This document shows, piece by piece, positions 44,717 through 54,126 of a stretch of 64,000 nt of DNA (positions are counted from its first letter, which is position 1; the number at the start of each line of letters is the position of its first letter). The DNA is from JAMXLO01 sp963818775 (GTDB lineage: Bacteria > Pseudomonadota > Alphaproteobacteria > Acetobacterales > Acetobacteraceae), in NCBI GenBank assembly GCA_963818775.1, contig CAWFUF010000009.1:1-64000 (forward strand), read 5' to 3'. The position numbers and the translations under genes are program-made. Below the pieces are notes generated by a model, which did no database searches, was not told the DNA's origin, and saw nothing but the letters and a program-made list of their open reading frames with translations.

Positions 44717-46021
44717 TTGAGCTTTTCGACCGTTTTCGCGCGTGGAGTCGCCTTGATCGGCGGTGCCGCGCTTCAGATGCGACGATTGAGGCAGGGCTCG
44801 CCCGAGCCGGCGTGGGGCGCCGCTCCCACGATACCAGAGGCAAGACAGCAAGGCAGCATCCCGACACTCAAGATGCCCACTGCGAGGGGGTGGACCAAGG
44901 GGCAGACGCCGGTCGCAGCGCCTGGCCTCAAAGTCAACGCGTTCGCGACCGGTCTGAAGCATCCGCGGTGGATCTTCGTGTTGCCCAATGGTGACGTACT
45001 CGTCGCCGAGTCCTCAAATGTGCCCAGAGAGGTCATGCGGAGCATTTTTGACTACGCCATGGTCAGCACGATGAAACGCGCGGGCGCCGTGGGGGCCAGC
45101 GCTAACCGCATCACGTTGTTGCGCGACGCGGATGGCGATGGCGTGGCGGAAATCCAGGAGGTGTTCCTGGAGGAGCTGAACCAGCCGTTCGGCATGGCGA
45201 TGCTGGACGATACATTCTACGTCGGCAACACCGATGGCCTCGTTGCCTTTCCCTACACGACGGGCACGCGCCGCATAACGGGGCCAGGACAGACATTGGC
45301 CACGTTCAAGCCAGGCGGGCATTGGACGCGTAGTATCTTGCCAGGCCCGGACGGGAAGAAGCTCTACATCGGGGTCGGTTCGTCCAGCAACATAGCCGAG
45401 AATGGCATGGAAGCCGAGGAGGGCCGCGCCCTCATCTACGAGTACGATCGCGCAAGCCGTACGGGCCGCACATTTGCGTCCGGTCTACGCAACGCTGTGG
45501 GCATGGCGTGGGAGCCGCAGACCGGCGTGCTCTGGACGGTTGTCAACGAGCGTGACGGGCTGGGCGACGAGACGCCGCCGGACTATCTGACGTCAGTACG
45601 CGAGGGTGGGTTCTATGGTTGGCCCTACTGCTATTGGGGGCAGACGGTAGACGACAGGGTGCCGCAGGACCCCGCCATGGTCGCGACGGCGATTACACCG
45701 GACTACGCGTTGGGTGGGCACACCGCGTCTCTTGGCTTGTGCTGGTTGCCCGCCGGCACGCTTCCCGGCTTTCCTGATGGCATGGCCATCGGGCAACACG
45801 GCTCCTGGAACCGGAGCAAGCTGAGTGGCTATAAACTGGTTTTCGTTCCGTTTGAGAACGGCCGTCCCTCTGGACCGTCGCGCGATATCCTGTCCGGCTT
45901 CCTTTCGCCAGACGAACGTGAGTCCTACGGACGACCGGTGGGAGTGACGATCGGGCCCGACGGTTCCGTGCTGATGGCAGACGATGTGGGCGATGTGATC
46001 TGGCGCGTGACAGGCAAATAG
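44717..46021 (+). CDS. Sorbosone dehydrogenase-like PQQ-type beta-propeller
   Basis: A 434-residue protein beginning with TTG at 44717. The N-terminus is a signal-like hydrophobic segment (VFARGVALIGGAALQ). The rest is the glucose/sorbosone dehydrogenase beta-propeller: VNAFATGLKHPRWIFVLPNGDVLVAES, NRITLLRDADGDGVAE (a Ca-binding-like loop) and ASGLRNAVGMAWEPQTGVLWTVVNERD, with GQHGSWNRSKLSGYKLVFVPF near the end. Such enzymes oxidise sugars or aldehydes in the periplasm with PQQ and pass electrons to the respiratory chain, common in acetic acid bacteria. The substrate is not known. Confidence 0.82.
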   Translation: MSFSTVFARGVALIGGAALQMRRLRQGSPEPAWGAAPTIPEARQQGSIPTLKMPTARGWTKGQTPVAAPGLKVNAFATGLKHPRWIFVLPNGDVLVAESSNVPREVMRSIFDYAMVSTMKRAGAVGASANRITLLRDADGDGVAEIQEVFLEELNQPFGMAMLDDTFYVGNTDGLVAFPYTTGTRRITGPGQTLATFKPGGHWTRSILPGPDGKKLYIGVGSSSNIAENGMEAEEGRALIYEYDRASRTGRTFASGLRNAVGMAWEPQTGVLWTVVNERDGLGDETPPDYLTSVREGGFYGWPYCYWGQTVDDRVPQDPAMVATAITPDYALGGHTASLGLCWLPAGTLPGFPDGMAIGQHGSWNRSKLSGYKLVFVPFENGRPSGPSRDILSGFLSPDERESYGRPVGVTIGPDGSVLMADDVGDVIWRVTGK

Positions 46022-46179
46022 CAGCGGCCCGTGACGCTGCCGGGCGATTGTCCAATGCTCACTCACCAGTCGATAATTAAGACGACATTCCTGTCGTACG
46101 TGACGATAAGTGGCGCTATAGCGAGAGAATGAAACGAGACGCCCGTTGGATCATCGGTCACTTGAAGCCATTCGATTGA

Positions 46180-46475
46180 TGGCAGTCGAGTGAGGGACGG
46201 CGAGCGTCCGTCATCAGTGGTGGCGTGGTATGGCTTCAATCGCACGACGATCTACCGCTGGCTCAGCGCGGCGGCCACGCAGTTTGACGCCACACCAGGA
46301 GCAACAGGTGTTTCGCTGGATCAATGGTCACGATCCGCGCCAGTATGACCTGGACTTTGGATTGTGGGCGTGGTCGGTGGTGGTCGAGCTGATCGAGCGC
46401 AAATTCGCCATCCGGCGTGGTGTAGCGGCGGTGGGAGAACTGCTCGCCAAGTTGGGACTGACACCGCAAAAGGAG
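46180..46475 (+). pseudogene. IS630-family transposase N-terminal remnant
   Basis: The plus strand reads VAWYGFNRTTIYRWLSAAA in one frame, then RSLTPHQEQQVFRWINGHDP, DLDFGLWAWSVVVELIERKF and LLAKLGLTPQK in another. Together these are the N-terminal helix-turn-helix domains of an IS630 transposase with a frameshift between them. It breaks off at about 46475, where an IS6-type fragment begins. Confidence 0.65.
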
Positions 46476-46487
46476 GTGCTGAACAAG

Positions 46488-46745
46488 GCGCACTACCCGA
46501 GCGATGTCATTTCCATCATGGTGCTCTGGCGCCTGCGCTACAAGCCGAGCCCGCGGGCCCCGGCGGAGATGTTCCTGACCCGCAGGTTCATTGTCACCTA
46601 ACGAGGCGGTGCGAGAGTGGGAGGCCAAGCTCACACCGGCTCTGGCGGAGCACCTCCGTCGCAGGCGCAAGGGCCGCGTGAGCCGGAGTTGGTATACCGA
46701 TGGAACGCAAGTCGCAGAGCCGGGCGCGACCACGGCTGATCCGCA
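46488..46745 (+). pseudogene. IS6-family transposase remnant
   Basis: HYPSDVISIMVLWRLRYKPS begins the helix-turn-helix part of an IS6/IS240-type transposase. After a frame change near 46600 it continues with EAVREWEAKLTPALAEHLRR and RSWYTDGTQV, where the first catalytic Asp lies. Similarity then ends. It lies directly against the IS630 remnant, as if one element had inserted in the other. Confidence 0.6.
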
Positions 46746-46890
46746 GTCATCTCCAACATTGAAGGCCATCTGGCCAAAACGGAGCGTCAGATCTCGGCAA
46801 GCTGGTGCGTCCGCTCTTGCTTGCCGGCAGAGTTGCGCCCGGGCGGGCTGAGCGGCAGCATGCCTCCTCGGGAGGAAAGGTACAAACAAC

Positions 46891-47965
46891 ATGTCTATGC
46901 GCCATACTTTGCTCGACTTCATGGTCTCCATCGGCTTGCTTCTGGCGACGACCGGAACCGTGGGTGTTGCCAAAGCGCAGAGCCCGGCTCCGGTCCAGCC
47001 ATGGGGATTGCCGCCATTGCCGGCAGGCATCGGCCCGGTGGAGAAATTTGCTGATGTCAGCAATACGCCACAGGGTCAGTTCCTCGAAGGTGGCGCGTTC
47101 GACACGCAAGGCAATCTTTGGTTCGTGGCCATAGGCAGCGGATGGGTCTCCTATCTGACCCCGGACGGGAAACTTGTGCCGGTCTTTAACTGCAATCCGC
47201 CGCCTGAACTGGGTCAGACCTGCGAACCGCAGGGCACGCGCTGGTACAACGGCAAGCTCTATCTGACGTCGCGGCACCGCGGCATCCTGGTGTACGACCC
47301 GCAGGCGAAGCAGGTCAGCACGTTGGTCTATACCTATCGCAACCAACTGTTCAAAGGACCCAATGACCTCGACTTCGATGCCGAGGGCAATCTGTTCTTC
47401 ACTGATCCATGGGGAACTGGTCCCGGACCCAGCGCCTCCGATCACACCGGTGCTGTCTATCAGGTACTCGCGCGACGGTGTCCTGCGTCGGGTGATGGAC
47501 AACGGCTCATTCCCGAACGGCATTGCGGTGTCGCCGGATAACGCGGTCGTCGCCGTCGGAGACTTCCGGGAGGGCCGTGTCTGGTACGCTCCGTTCATGA
47601 CCGGACCCACGATGGGCTGTCCGCAGTGCGCAAAGGATCCGCTGCATCTGACGTTCGCCGGCGTGAAGGCGGGCACCTATCTGCCAGGCAACACCGGGCC
47701 CGATGGCGTTCATTATGACGTCCACGGCAATCTGTGGGCCGGGTGCGCGGGTCTCGGCGGCATAATCGAAATTGATCCGCGCGGCGTGATCCTGGGTTTC
47801 GTGCCGATCCCAAATGGGGATGCGGCAACAACCAACTTCGCATTCGGCGGTCCAGACAACCAATACGTCTACTTCGAGGGGTCAACCAGCGGCACGTTCT
47901 GGCGCTTTAAGGCACCCTATCCTGGCCTGATCGGCCCGGGCGGTGTGCGGCTGCCGCCACAATGA
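46891..47965 (+). pseudogene. SMP-30/gluconolactonase-like protein, frameshifted
   Basis: The ATG at 46891 has a strong GGGAGGAAAGG site and a signal peptide ending AKA. The first frame carries the start of an SMP-30 propeller (QFLEGGAFDTQGNLWFVAIGSG, GPNDLDFDAEGNLFFTDPWG). Near 47470, after GAVYQ, the frame shifts by one base. The rest (YSRDGVLRRVMDNGSFPNGIAVSPD, DGVHYDVHGNLWAGC) continues in the next frame to 47965. The most likely cause is one extra A. The intact protein would be a Ca-dependent lactone hydrolase exported to the periplasm. A sequencing error should be excluded. Confidence 0.8.
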
Positions 47966-48080
47966 CGGGCGGCGCTCCAATAAGGGGATCCCAGACGGCC
48001 TTGTACGGGAACTACTCATGTGACAGCATGAAGGTCGGCCGTAATGAGGCCATGATCTCGCCAACCGGAGGGAGGTATCG

Positions 48081-48713
48081 ATGGCAAAGGGTATTCTGAT
48101 CGCGGCAATGGATTTTTCCGCCTGTCCCGAGGACGAGTTCCACGATTGGTACGATTTGGAGCATGTGCCCGAGCGCTTGCGCATTCCGGGCTTCCTCAAC
48201 GCCGAGCGCTGGATCGACGTCAAGAATCCTAAAGTTGCGGTCGCGACCTACGACCTCGAGACTGTCGGCGTCCTGCGGAGCGCGCCCTACGTTGCGATCG
48301 CCGGCGCGAATTCGTCGCCGTGGACAAAGCGGACAGCCAGGTTCCGCAAAGGATTGATGAGGTACGAAGGCGAGCAGCTTTTTCCGGGCGACAAGGTTGC
48401 CCCGAAGGACACCGCCGCTCTGCTCTTGATAGCGATGAACGTCGCGCCTGAGCACGAGGCGGAGTTCAACGAGTGGTACAACACCGAGCACATCCCGGCG
48501 CTCGGTGGCGTCAAGGGCACATTGTCGGCCCGGCGTTATCGCGGCACCGGCGCGACGCAGCGATATGCCGCGCTCTACCATCTCGCCTCGTCGGAAGTGC
48601 CGTATTCAAGCGAGTGGAAGGCGGCAGCGAACACCAAATGGACCGAGCGCATGCGGCCGCACTTTCGCGACCATCTGCGCTTCGAATGCCAGCGCTACAC
48701 GCGGGCCGATTAG
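48081..48713 (+). CDS. EthD/DUF4286-like dimeric alpha-beta-barrel protein
   Basis: A 210-residue protein with two repeats of a ferredoxin-like domain. FHDWYDLEHVPERLRIPGFLNAERW in the first half is echoed by FNEWYNTEHIPALGGVKGTLSARRYRG in the second. The EWYN.EH.P motif is typical of EthD-like and DUF4286 proteins, which serve small-molecule or ring-modifying pathways. There is no signal peptide. The start has GGAGGGAGG upstream. The lactonase, SDR and Baeyer-Villiger genes nearby support a catabolic role; the activity is unknown. Confidence 0.75.
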   Translation: MAKGILIAAMDFSACPEDEFHDWYDLEHVPERLRIPGFLNAERWIDVKNPKVAVATYDLETVGVLRSAPYVAIAGANSSPWTKRTARFRKGLMRYEGEQLFPGDKVAPKDTAALLLIAMNVAPEHEAEFNEWYNTEHIPALGGVKGTLSARRYRGTGATQRYAALYHLASSEVPYSSEWKAAANTKWTERMRPHFRDHLRFECQRYTRAD

Positions 48714-48770
48714 ATCGGTCGAGGTCACTGGAAGGTCTCGCCTGATAGCGAGCCCAAAGGAGGGTAGGAG

Positions 48771-49829
48771 ATGCCATACGCTCTGTATGTTTGCCTGCAA
48801 GACGACGACAAAATCGCGGCCTTCGCTATTGACGCCGAGACCGGAGGGCTTACGCCTCAGACTGAGGTGTCGGCCGCCGGCGGGCCGTCGGTGATGGCGA
48901 GCAGCCCTGACCGGCGCACACTCTATGTCGGGCACCGCACCCGGCCGGCAATCTCGAGCTTCCGGATAGACCAGAGCACCGGCGGGCTGACCTTGCTTGG
49001 AACGGTCTCACAGGAGCACGCGCCCACCTTTCTTGCCCCCGACCGCATCGGCAAGTATTTGCTGTGCGCGTACTATCAGGGCGGTGGTGCGGCCGTTCAT
49101 CCTCTCGGAGAAGACGGTGCGGTGGGTGCGTCATCCCTTGGCTGGCTGGCCACGGCCAGTGGCGCCCACGCCATAGCGACCGACCCCTCCAACCGGTTCG
49201 CCTTTGTGCCGCACGTCGCCCGCCTCAACGACAACGTCCTCGAGCCTCCAAAGGAGAACCCGGGCCCAAACATGATCTTGCAGTTCCGCTTCGATGCTCA
49301 GACCGGATACCTGACCGCCAACTCGCCATTCCGGGTCGAGCCGACGGAACGCCTTGGCCCCCGCCACTATTGTTTTCATCCCACCCTGGATCTCGTCTAT
49401 TTCTCCAACGAGCAAGGCTGCAGCGTCACGGCCTATCGTTTGGACAATGCGACCGGCGTCCTCTCCGCTGTGCAGACGGTCACGACCCTGCCCGATGGAT
49501 ACACCGCACGGAATACCTGCTCGCAGATACACCTCACGGCTTCGGGGAAGTTCCTCTACGTCGCCAACCGCGGGCATAACACCATTGCGGGGTTCGCAGT
49601 CGACGCCGCCACCGGGCATTTGACGTCCATCGGACATGTGGCGACCGAAGCGGTTCCGAGCGCGTTCAGTCTCGACCCCGCGGGCTCCTTCCTCTTCGCC
49701 GCCGGCACGGCGTCCGGGCGCCTGGCTTCCTACCGCGTTAGCCGCGAGACGGGTGCGCTTACGCCCCTGGCGACGCAGGCTGTGGGCCGGCGGCCAGCGG
49801 CGGTGCTGACAAGGACCCTTGGCGATTAG
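48771..49829 (+). CDS. Lactonase family (seven-bladed propeller) protein
   Basis: A 352-residue cytoplasmic beta-propeller of the 6-phosphogluconolactonase/carboxy-cis,cis-muconate cyclase family. Repeating blades have the form IAAFAIDAETGGLTPQTEV, ISSFRIDQSTGGLTLLGTV and AYRLDNATGVLSAVQTVTTLP. The GPRHYCFHPTLDLVYFSNE block carries the conserved residues of the active face. In this neighbourhood it could hydrolyse a lactone made by the Baeyer-Villiger enzyme. It follows the EthD-like gene by 57 bases and is probably co-transcribed with it. Confidence 0.85.
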   Translation: MPYALYVCLQDDDKIAAFAIDAETGGLTPQTEVSAAGGPSVMASSPDRRTLYVGHRTRPAISSFRIDQSTGGLTLLGTVSQEHAPTFLAPDRIGKYLLCAYYQGGGAAVHPLGEDGAVGASSLGWLATASGAHAIATDPSNRFAFVPHVARLNDNVLEPPKENPGPNMILQFRFDAQTGYLTANSPFRVEPTERLGPRHYCFHPTLDLVYFSNEQGCSVTAYRLDNATGVLSAVQTVTTLPDGYTARNTCSQIHLTASGKFLYVANRGHNTIAGFAVDAATGHLTSIGHVATEAVPSAFSLDPAGSFLFAAGTASGRLASYRVSRETGALTPLATQAVGRRPAAVLTRTLGD

Positions 49830-50086
49830 GCTGACAAAGGCTCCTTCCCGCGGCAACCAGCGGACCAGCAGCACCCGGTCTTGGCATTGGCGCGGTGCCG
49901 GGCCTGGCCCAACACCCGCCGCACACGGTCACGCGCATGGCGACGCACGTATTTGCGCCATGAGCGCGTCGACGTGTGGCTTTGCACGTTGCAGCCGGCA
50001 TCTGCAATAAGCCGCGGATGCCGCCAGCCGCGTTCCGCACCCCAGCCCAACGGGGTGAGAACCAAACGCATCAAGGGAGGAACCCA

Positions 50087-51058
50087 ATGAAAGAATTCTC
50101 CGGCAGGATCGCTGTCGTCACCGGCGGTGGATCGGGCATGGGGCGCGAACTGGTGCGCCAACTTGTGGCCGAGGGCTGCCACGTTGCGATGTGCGACGTT
50201 TCCGCCCGCCGTCTGGCGGAAACTGCGCATCTGTGCCAAGCGGCGGGGTTGCCGCAGGGCGTGCGCGTCACCTCGCATCTCGCTGACGTGTCCCGCGAGG
50301 CGGACGTGCTGCGCTTTCGCGACGAAGCCGCGGCGCAACATGCGACTGACTGCATCCATCTGCTCTTCAACAACGCCGGGATCAGCGGTGGCGGCAGCGT
50401 GATCGTCAATGACCGCGACGAGTGGGAGCGCACGTTCAACGTCTGCTGGGGCGGTGTTTACTTCACCACTCGCGCCTTCCTGCCGCTGTTGCGAGCAGCG
50501 GACGAGGCGCATCTGGTGAACACCAGCAGCATCAACGGTTTCTGGGCGTCGGTCGGCGCCGATGCGCCTCATACGGCCTACTCGGCAGCGAAGTTCGCCG
50601 TCAAAGGCTTCACCGAGGCGCTGATCGCCGATTTCCGGATGAACGCGCCGCATATCAAGGTTTCGGTCGTCATGCCCGGGCATATCGGGACGGGCATTCG
50701 GGTGAACTCGCTCAAGGTGCAGACCAACAATGACTCCGACGAGCTGGACGCCGCGCAAATCGCGCAGGTCCGTGCCCGCCTTGCCTCGATGGGCCGGGAC
50801 ACATCGGCGCTGACCGATGCGGACATTCAGGCGATGCTGGCCGAACGGGCACGTCGCTTTGTCACGGACGCGCCGACCAGTGCGGCAGAGGCGGCGACGA
50901 TCATCCTGGACGGCGTGAAGGCGGACAGGTTGCGCATCCTGGTCGGTCCGGACGCCCACGTGATCGACGAGATGGTCCGGCAGGACCCCGACCACGCCTA
51001 CGAGCCGGATTTCTTCGCGCGCTTTGCCGGCCGGGCGGGTTGGCATCCCGCGCGTTGA
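50087..51058 (+). CDS. Short-chain dehydrogenase/reductase
   Basis: A 323-residue SDR with the nucleotide motif TGGGSGMG at the N-terminus, NNAG (FNNAGISGGG), the catalytic Ser in VNTSSINGF and the YSAAK pair. An N-terminal AVVTGGGSG and CDVSARRL suggest NAD preference (Asp after the second strand). It is longer than classical SDRs because of a helical C-terminal extension (from about residue 205). It starts at the ATG at 50087 with AGGGAGG. It probably oxidises an alcohol to a ketone, or the reverse, for the convergent Baeyer-Villiger monooxygenase. Confidence 0.88.
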   Translation: MKEFSGRIAVVTGGGSGMGRELVRQLVAEGCHVAMCDVSARRLAETAHLCQAAGLPQGVRVTSHLADVSREADVLRFRDEAAAQHATDCIHLLFNNAGISGGGSVIVNDRDEWERTFNVCWGGVYFTTRAFLPLLRAADEAHLVNTSSINGFWASVGADAPHTAYSAAKFAVKGFTEALIADFRMNAPHIKVSVVMPGHIGTGIRVNSLKVQTNNDSDELDAAQIAQVRARLASMGRDTSALTDADIQAMLAERARRFVTDAPTSAAEAATIILDGVKADRLRILVGPDAHVIDEMVRQDPDHAYEPDFFARFAGRAGWHPAR

Positions 51059-51266
51059 GGAGCATCAATGCTGGACCGGCAGTCATGGTCAATCATCGCG
51101 TATCGCTATCGCTGACGGCCGGTGCATTTGGCAATTTTGTACTCAATTCAGCAACGCGCTCAACCACGGTACGCGGCACGACCGATCCTCGGCCGGGCGC
51201 GCTGCGCGGTAGAAACAGTGCGAGCATGTGCCCACTGATCGAAAAAGCCTCCCGTGTGATGCACGG

Positions 51267-52907
51267 TCAGCGAAGCGCGAACTCCTTGTAGCCGCCTTTG
51301 GCGACTTCATCCGTCTTGCGTCGGAAATGAACGCCATTGCCGTTATAGCCCAGTACGCGGCGTACGCTGCGCCCCTCCACGTTTCGGTTCACACCGGTCT
51401 GCCAGGAGTTGACTTTGGAGGAGAGCAGCGGCTCGGCCGCCTTGATCACCGTCTCCGTCCACTCCGCCACCTGCTCGGGCCGGGTTTCCACCCGTGTGTA
51501 GCCGTGCTCCCGCATGAACCGGAGGATGCCGGCCTGGAATTCCACGCTGTGTTCGATGGCCTGTGGGATATTGCCGCGCGCGGTATGCGGGCCCAGTACC
51601 ATCAGCATGTTGGGAAAGCCTTCCGCCAGCATACCGAGATAGGTGCGGGGACTATCCGCCCAGACGTCCTTCAGCCGGAGCCCATTTATGCCCCGTATGT
51701 CGATGCGATCGAACGCGCCGGTCACACCGTCGAAGCCGGTGGCATAGATCAGTATATCGAATTCGTGTTCCTGCTTGCTCGTCCTGACGCCGTTCGGCGT
51801 GATGTATTCGATCGGCTCGTCGTGCAAGGTATCGACCAGCAGCACGTTGTCGCGATTGAAGGCCTCGAAATAGCCGCTCTCCAGTGGGACGCGGCGGGTG
51901 CCAAAGCCGTGGTCCGTCGGGACCAGCTTGTCCGCGACCCTCGGATCCTTCACGCGCTGGCGGATCTTCTTGGCGATAAATTCGCTGATCGCGGCGTTAG
52001 CCTTTTCGTTGGTCATGATGTCGCGGAAATTGCCTATCCAGATGCCGAAGCCCGGCTCCGCGTAGAGTTTTTCCCAGAACGCCTCACGCTCCTCGGGCGG
52101 CACGTCCAGCGTCTTGCGGCGGTCGCTTTCGTGGATGAACCACATGGGGGTCTGGGCGCAGTGCGCGTAAATCTCGTCGTAGCGGGATTTGATCACCTCC
52201 ATCTCTTCCTTGCTGATCCTGGAGTTGTGCAGCGGCGCTGCCCAGTTGGGGCGGCGCTGAAAGACGGTGAGCTGCTTCGCCTGTCGGGCGATTTCCGGGA
52301 TCGCCTGGATCGCGGTAGCGCCAGTGCCGATGATGCCGACGCGTTTGCCGGTGAAATCCACCGGTGTGTGCGGCCAGCGCGCCGGGTGATACGCCGGGCC
52401 GCTGAAGCTCTCCACGCCCGGAATGGCCGGCATTGTGTGAGCCGAGAGGATGCCGATGGCGGTGAGCAAAAACCTTGATCGTGCCTGTTGCCCGCTTTCC
52501 AGTGTAATGGTCCATTTGGTCGCCGCGTCATCCCAATGCGCTGAGGTCACCGTGCTATGAAATTGCATGTCGCGGCGCAGATCGAACTTATCGGCCACAT
52601 AGTTTAGGTATTCCAGGGTGTCGGGCTGGGGAGAGAAATGCTCCTTCCAGTCCCATTCCCGCATCAGCTCCTTGGAGAAGGAGTAGCCGTAGGTCCAGCT
52701 TTCGGAATCGAAGCGGGCGCCGGGGTAACGGTTCCAATACCAGGTGCCACCCACATTGGTGCCGGTCTCGAACACGCGTGCCGTCATGCCGAGTTCCCGC
52801 AGGCGATAGAGCGTGAACATGCCGGAAATGCCGGCGCCGATGATGATCGCGTCGAAGTCCGTGGTGGCCGGCCGTGGCCGCTCCCCGACCTCCAGTGAGA
52901 CGTTCAT
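51267..52907 (-). CDS. Flavin-binding (Baeyer-Villiger type) monooxygenase
   Basis: A 546-residue enzyme with two dinucleotide folds: IIIGAGISGMFTLYRL for FAD and VGIIGTGATAIQAIPEIA for NADPH. The Baeyer-Villiger fingerprint is present as FSGPAYHPARWPH (FxGxxxHxxxWP, with Pro in place of the common Ser/Thr after His). GGTWYWNRYPGARFDSES and the ATGFDGVTGAFDRIDIRG block are characteristic of cyclohexanone-monooxygenase relatives. It would insert oxygen next to a carbonyl, giving an ester or lactone, which the lactonases nearby could open. The size is normal and the gene looks intact. Confidence 0.92.
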   Translation of the reverse strand: MNVSLEVGERPRPATTDFDAIIIGAGISGMFTLYRLRELGMTARVFETGTNVGGTWYWNRYPGARFDSESWTYGYSFSKELMREWDWKEHFSPQPDTLEYLNYVADKFDLRRDMQFHSTVTSAHWDDAATKWTITLESGQQARSRFLLTAIGILSAHTMPAIPGVESFSGPAYHPARWPHTPVDFTGKRVGIIGTGATAIQAIPEIARQAKQLTVFQRRPNWAAPLHNSRISKEEMEVIKSRYDEIYAHCAQTPMWFIHESDRRKTLDVPPEEREAFWEKLYAEPGFGIWIGNFRDIMTNEKANAAISEFIAKKIRQRVKDPRVADKLVPTDHGFGTRRVPLESGYFEAFNRDNVLLVDTLHDEPIEYITPNGVRTSKQEHEFDILIYATGFDGVTGAFDRIDIRGINGLRLKDVWADSPRTYLGMLAEGFPNMLMVLGPHTARGNIPQAIEHSVEFQAGILRFMREHGYTRVETRPEQVAEWTETVIKAAEPLLSSKVNSWQTGVNRNVEGRSVRRVLGYNGNGVHFRRKTDEVAKGGYKEFALR

Positions 52908-53079
52908 GCTGGTTTCCTATTCCGCTGCCACTGACCCGATCTACGCATAGGTTGGATCAGCTACTGAACGGTATTGCACACGCTTTTGGGCGCAATCGCA
53001 ATCTATGCCGGTGGTTCAGTGCCGTCCCCAGAAAGAGCGGGGCGCCGCGGTTACCCGATGTCCGCATATGCAAGCTCAA

Positions 53080-53195
53080 CGACAGTCAACCCGCAGGCTT
53101 ACTTCACAGACCTGCTGACACGCCTCGTCAACGGTTGGCCGAACCCGCGCATCGACGAACTCATGCCCTGGCATCTGACCGGCTTCTCGAATTAG
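53080..53195 (+). pseudogene. IS66 TnpC C-terminal remnant
   Basis: The plus strand reads VNPQAYFTDLLTRLVNGWPN and ends MPWHL, almost the same as the end of the TnpC at 17858-19462. The preceding CKLND lies in another frame, so a frameshift separates them. Only about 40 codons are left. It forms the left flank of the stretch that leads to the patatin module. Confidence 0.8.
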
Positions 53196-53393
53196 AAGCT
53201 AACGCACGCTTCGCCGCGCGACGATGAGGATGAACGGCGCGACGTGGAGCCCGTTCGCGTCCGGGCCGAATCAATCTTGGCATTTCCTCCCTGGTCGATT
53301 ACCTTTGCGTTGGGCTCTTTCCCCAGTTTCGGATGCTATCACTGGACGCGCTTACTGTAACTGGCGCGCCCATCACTTCGGACGGCCGACAGA

Positions 53394-53723
53394 TTACCCC
53401 AAGCCGCGTTCCTCGTAGACTTCACTCGCGATGCGCCGTGCCGTTACCGAAGCAGGCCAGCCGGAATAGAACGCGAGATGTGTGATGATCTCGGCGATCT
53501 CCTCTTTCGTGACGCCGTTGTCGAGCGCGCGACCGAGATGACCCTTGAGCTGCTCAGGTCGATAGGTGGCGATAAGCGTCGCCACCACAATCAGGCTTCG
53601 GTCGCGCTTGCTGAGCCCCGGCCGCTCCCAGATGTCGCCGTATATGACCTGCTCGGAAAGCTCAATCATCTTGGGAACGACGGCGCGAACACGCTCGCGG
53701 GCTGGATTAGGCTGTTGGGCCAT
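53394..53723 (-). CDS. Carboxymuconolactone decarboxylase family protein
   Basis: A 109-residue CMD protein of typical single-domain length. The start at the ATG at 53723 has GAGGAGG upstream. Motifs are IYGDIWERPGLSKRDRSLIVVATLIA and GHLGRALDNGVTKEEIAEIITHLAFYSGWPA, which carries the conserved His and the HLAFYSG helix of gamma-carboxymuconolactone decarboxylases. No CxxC is present, so it is not an AhpD-type reductase. It may take part in breakdown of lactone intermediates from the adjacent oxidative genes. Confidence 0.85.
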   Translation of the reverse strand: MAQQPNPARERVRAVVPKMIELSEQVIYGDIWERPGLSKRDRSLIVVATLIATYRPEQLKGHLGRALDNGVTKEEIAEIITHLAFYSGWPASVTARRIASEVYEERGLG

Positions 53724-54126
53724 CGAGACCTCCTCTGGTGCCGCTGAACGGTAAACCGCAGCCGGGGAGCAGCATAGCGCGCCCTTCCGCAGCATTGTCG
53801 CTCGCCGTTCCAGAGGCTGCTGCGATTACGACAACAGGCGACATCCGTTCGACGTCCTGATCGCAACCGGATGAGGGACGGTAAGAGGGACTCCGGACGG
53901 TCGCTTCATGCACGGATGCTGGTCCTCACGCGGGCACCAACGCCTTGTCCGGGCAAGCGCACTTCTGAACATGTGTGTCACGAGGACATCGATAAGCTGA
54001 GCTTCCCGGGCTGATCGAAACACACTTGGCAAGGCCCGCGGGCAAGAACGGCCGGTGACTCCAGTCATAAGCGCCGCCCAATGCCGTATGCGACAAGACC
54101 TATGTCGAATGCAGGAGGTCTCGCGG
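53724..54126. other. Intergenic region, promoter of the patatin module
   Basis: A 400-base gap between the CMD gene and the repeat-protein gene. I see no coding signal. The AGGAGG at 54112-54117 serves the ATG at 54127. A promoter for the two-gene module should be here; none stands out. Confidence 0.45.
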
